Shown piece after piece: positions 22,169 through 22,348 of a stretch of DNA of 22,348 nucleotides; positions within the stretch are counted from its first letter, which is position 1, and each line of letters starts with the position of its first letter. The notes below the pieces were generated by a model that was not told the origin of the DNA, did no database searches, and saw nothing but the letters and a program-made list of their open reading frames with translations. The translations under genes were made by a program, and so were the position numbers. Source of the stretch: Thermoleophilaceae bacterium (GTDB taxonomy: Bacteria > Actinomycetota > Thermoleophilia > Solirubrobacterales > Thermoleophilaceae). Location of the stretch: NCBI GenBank assembly GCA_013813135.1, contig JACCSF010000092.1, positions 1-22,348 on the forward strand. Direction: 5' to 3'.

Positions 22169-22348
22169 CATGCCTGGCCAGAGGCACGGCAACAAACTCG
22201 TTTATCAAACCCCCGCACCGGAGCTACAGCCTACGCAGGTTCAGGAGGCTTGGACCAATTTCACAGACCTCGTGGCTCAGGCGAAGCAGGCGGAACAAGA
22301 GCGGCACGAGCTTTCGCAGACAAAGGAAGAAGTCACCGCGAAGGACGC
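22152..22348 (+). CDS. Unknown protein, 3'-partial
   Basis: An open frame starts at ATG 22152 (MKQTINMPGQRHGNKLVYQT) and is still open at the window end, 65 codons later. AAGGAGGT at 22133-22140 lies 11 bases upstream and is a good ribosome site. The visible part is polar and Gln/Glu-rich after residue 25 (AQAKQAEQERHELSQTKEEV), suggesting a coiled helix. Function cannot be assigned from this fragment. Confidence 0.65.
   Translation, partial: MKQTINMPGQRHGNKLVYQTPAPELQPTQVQEAWTNFTDLVAQAKQAEQERHELSQTKEEVTAKD

Larger units (their letters stand above)
19600..22348. mobile_element. Left part of a phage-, prophage- or plasmid-like element (runs off the window)
   Basis: From about 19.6 kb GC content drops, reading frames become short and overlap by 4 to 17 bases, and all face right. 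The gene set is a winged-helix initiator, a DnaC-like loader, a zinc-ribbon protein and small unknown proteins. This is typical of an early phage or plasmid region, and the leader has repeats and a tRNA-like fragment. No integrase, relaxase or structural gene is seen, so the class of element is open. The exact left edge is uncertain within 19581-19800. Confidence 0.6.

Noticed and set aside
1..22348. CRISPR arrays, rRNA operons, insertion sequences
   Set aside because: I saw no regularly spaced long repeats with unique spacers, no rRNA-like conserved blocks and no transposase with flanking inverted ends.

Overview
The window looks like chromosomal DNA of a high-GC actinobacterium, with a lower-GC mobile-element segment joined at the right end. 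Gene content and protein character (a lipoprotein sulfate-binding protein, Rrf2 regulator, PBP4-type carboxypeptidase, FadD15-like acyl-CoA ligase, long Arg/Ala-rich proteins) resemble Thermoleophilia/Solirubrobacterales. That placement is an inference from style and content, not from a search.

Layout. (1) 1-2734 holds three neighbouring broken reading frames: a peptidoglycan-binding/NlpC-P60 protein with a one-base shift, a SAM methyltransferase with an in-frame amber codon, and a secreted glycoside-hydrolase-like protein spread over four frame segments. (2) 2862-6477 is an intact sulfate ABC importer operon (sbp-cysT-cysW-cysA), followed by a convergent Rrf2-family regulator (6467-6922) that may control it. 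(3) 6952-11358 runs rightward: methyltransferase, truA (apparently starting at CTG), surE and ligA, tightly packed. (4) 11361-13931 holds a PBP4-type D,D-carboxypeptidase and a divergent patatin-like phospholipase. (5) 18247 down to 14178 is a leftward four-gene unit: acyl-CoA ligase, small membrane protein, HisC-like aminotransferase, methyltransferase. (6) 18369-19580 holds a 58-residue HTH-like protein and a Nif3/DUF34 protein, both leftward.

(7) From about 19.6 kb the character changes. GC falls: a sampled 60-base stretch at 20641-20700 is 55% GC, against 67% at 9361-9420. Genes become short and overlapping, and most have no recognisable housekeeping role. A 477-bp leader carries a 20-bp tandem repeat, inverted repeats and a tRNA-T-arm-like fragment. 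Next come a winged-helix replication-initiator-like gene and a DnaC-like AAA+ ATPase, an arrangement like phage lambda O-P. The most striking signal lies inside the initiator gene: six 17-bp interrupted-palindrome iterons at 20351-20467, three of them in perfect tandem, plus a perfect 18-bp palindrome. The two identical iterons are translated in different frames, so the repetition is conserved as DNA and not as protein. This is best read as a replication origin embedded in its own initiator gene. A strong intrinsic terminator follows, then a run of small overlapping genes that leaves the window.

How the parts work together. The sbp operon and Rrf2 regulator look like a sulfate-uptake unit with its own regulator. 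The leftward fadD-hisC-methyltransferase unit has no obvious single pathway. The right-hand segment looks like the early replication region of a phage, prophage or plasmid-like element. No integrase or capsid gene is visible, so its type cannot be fixed from here.
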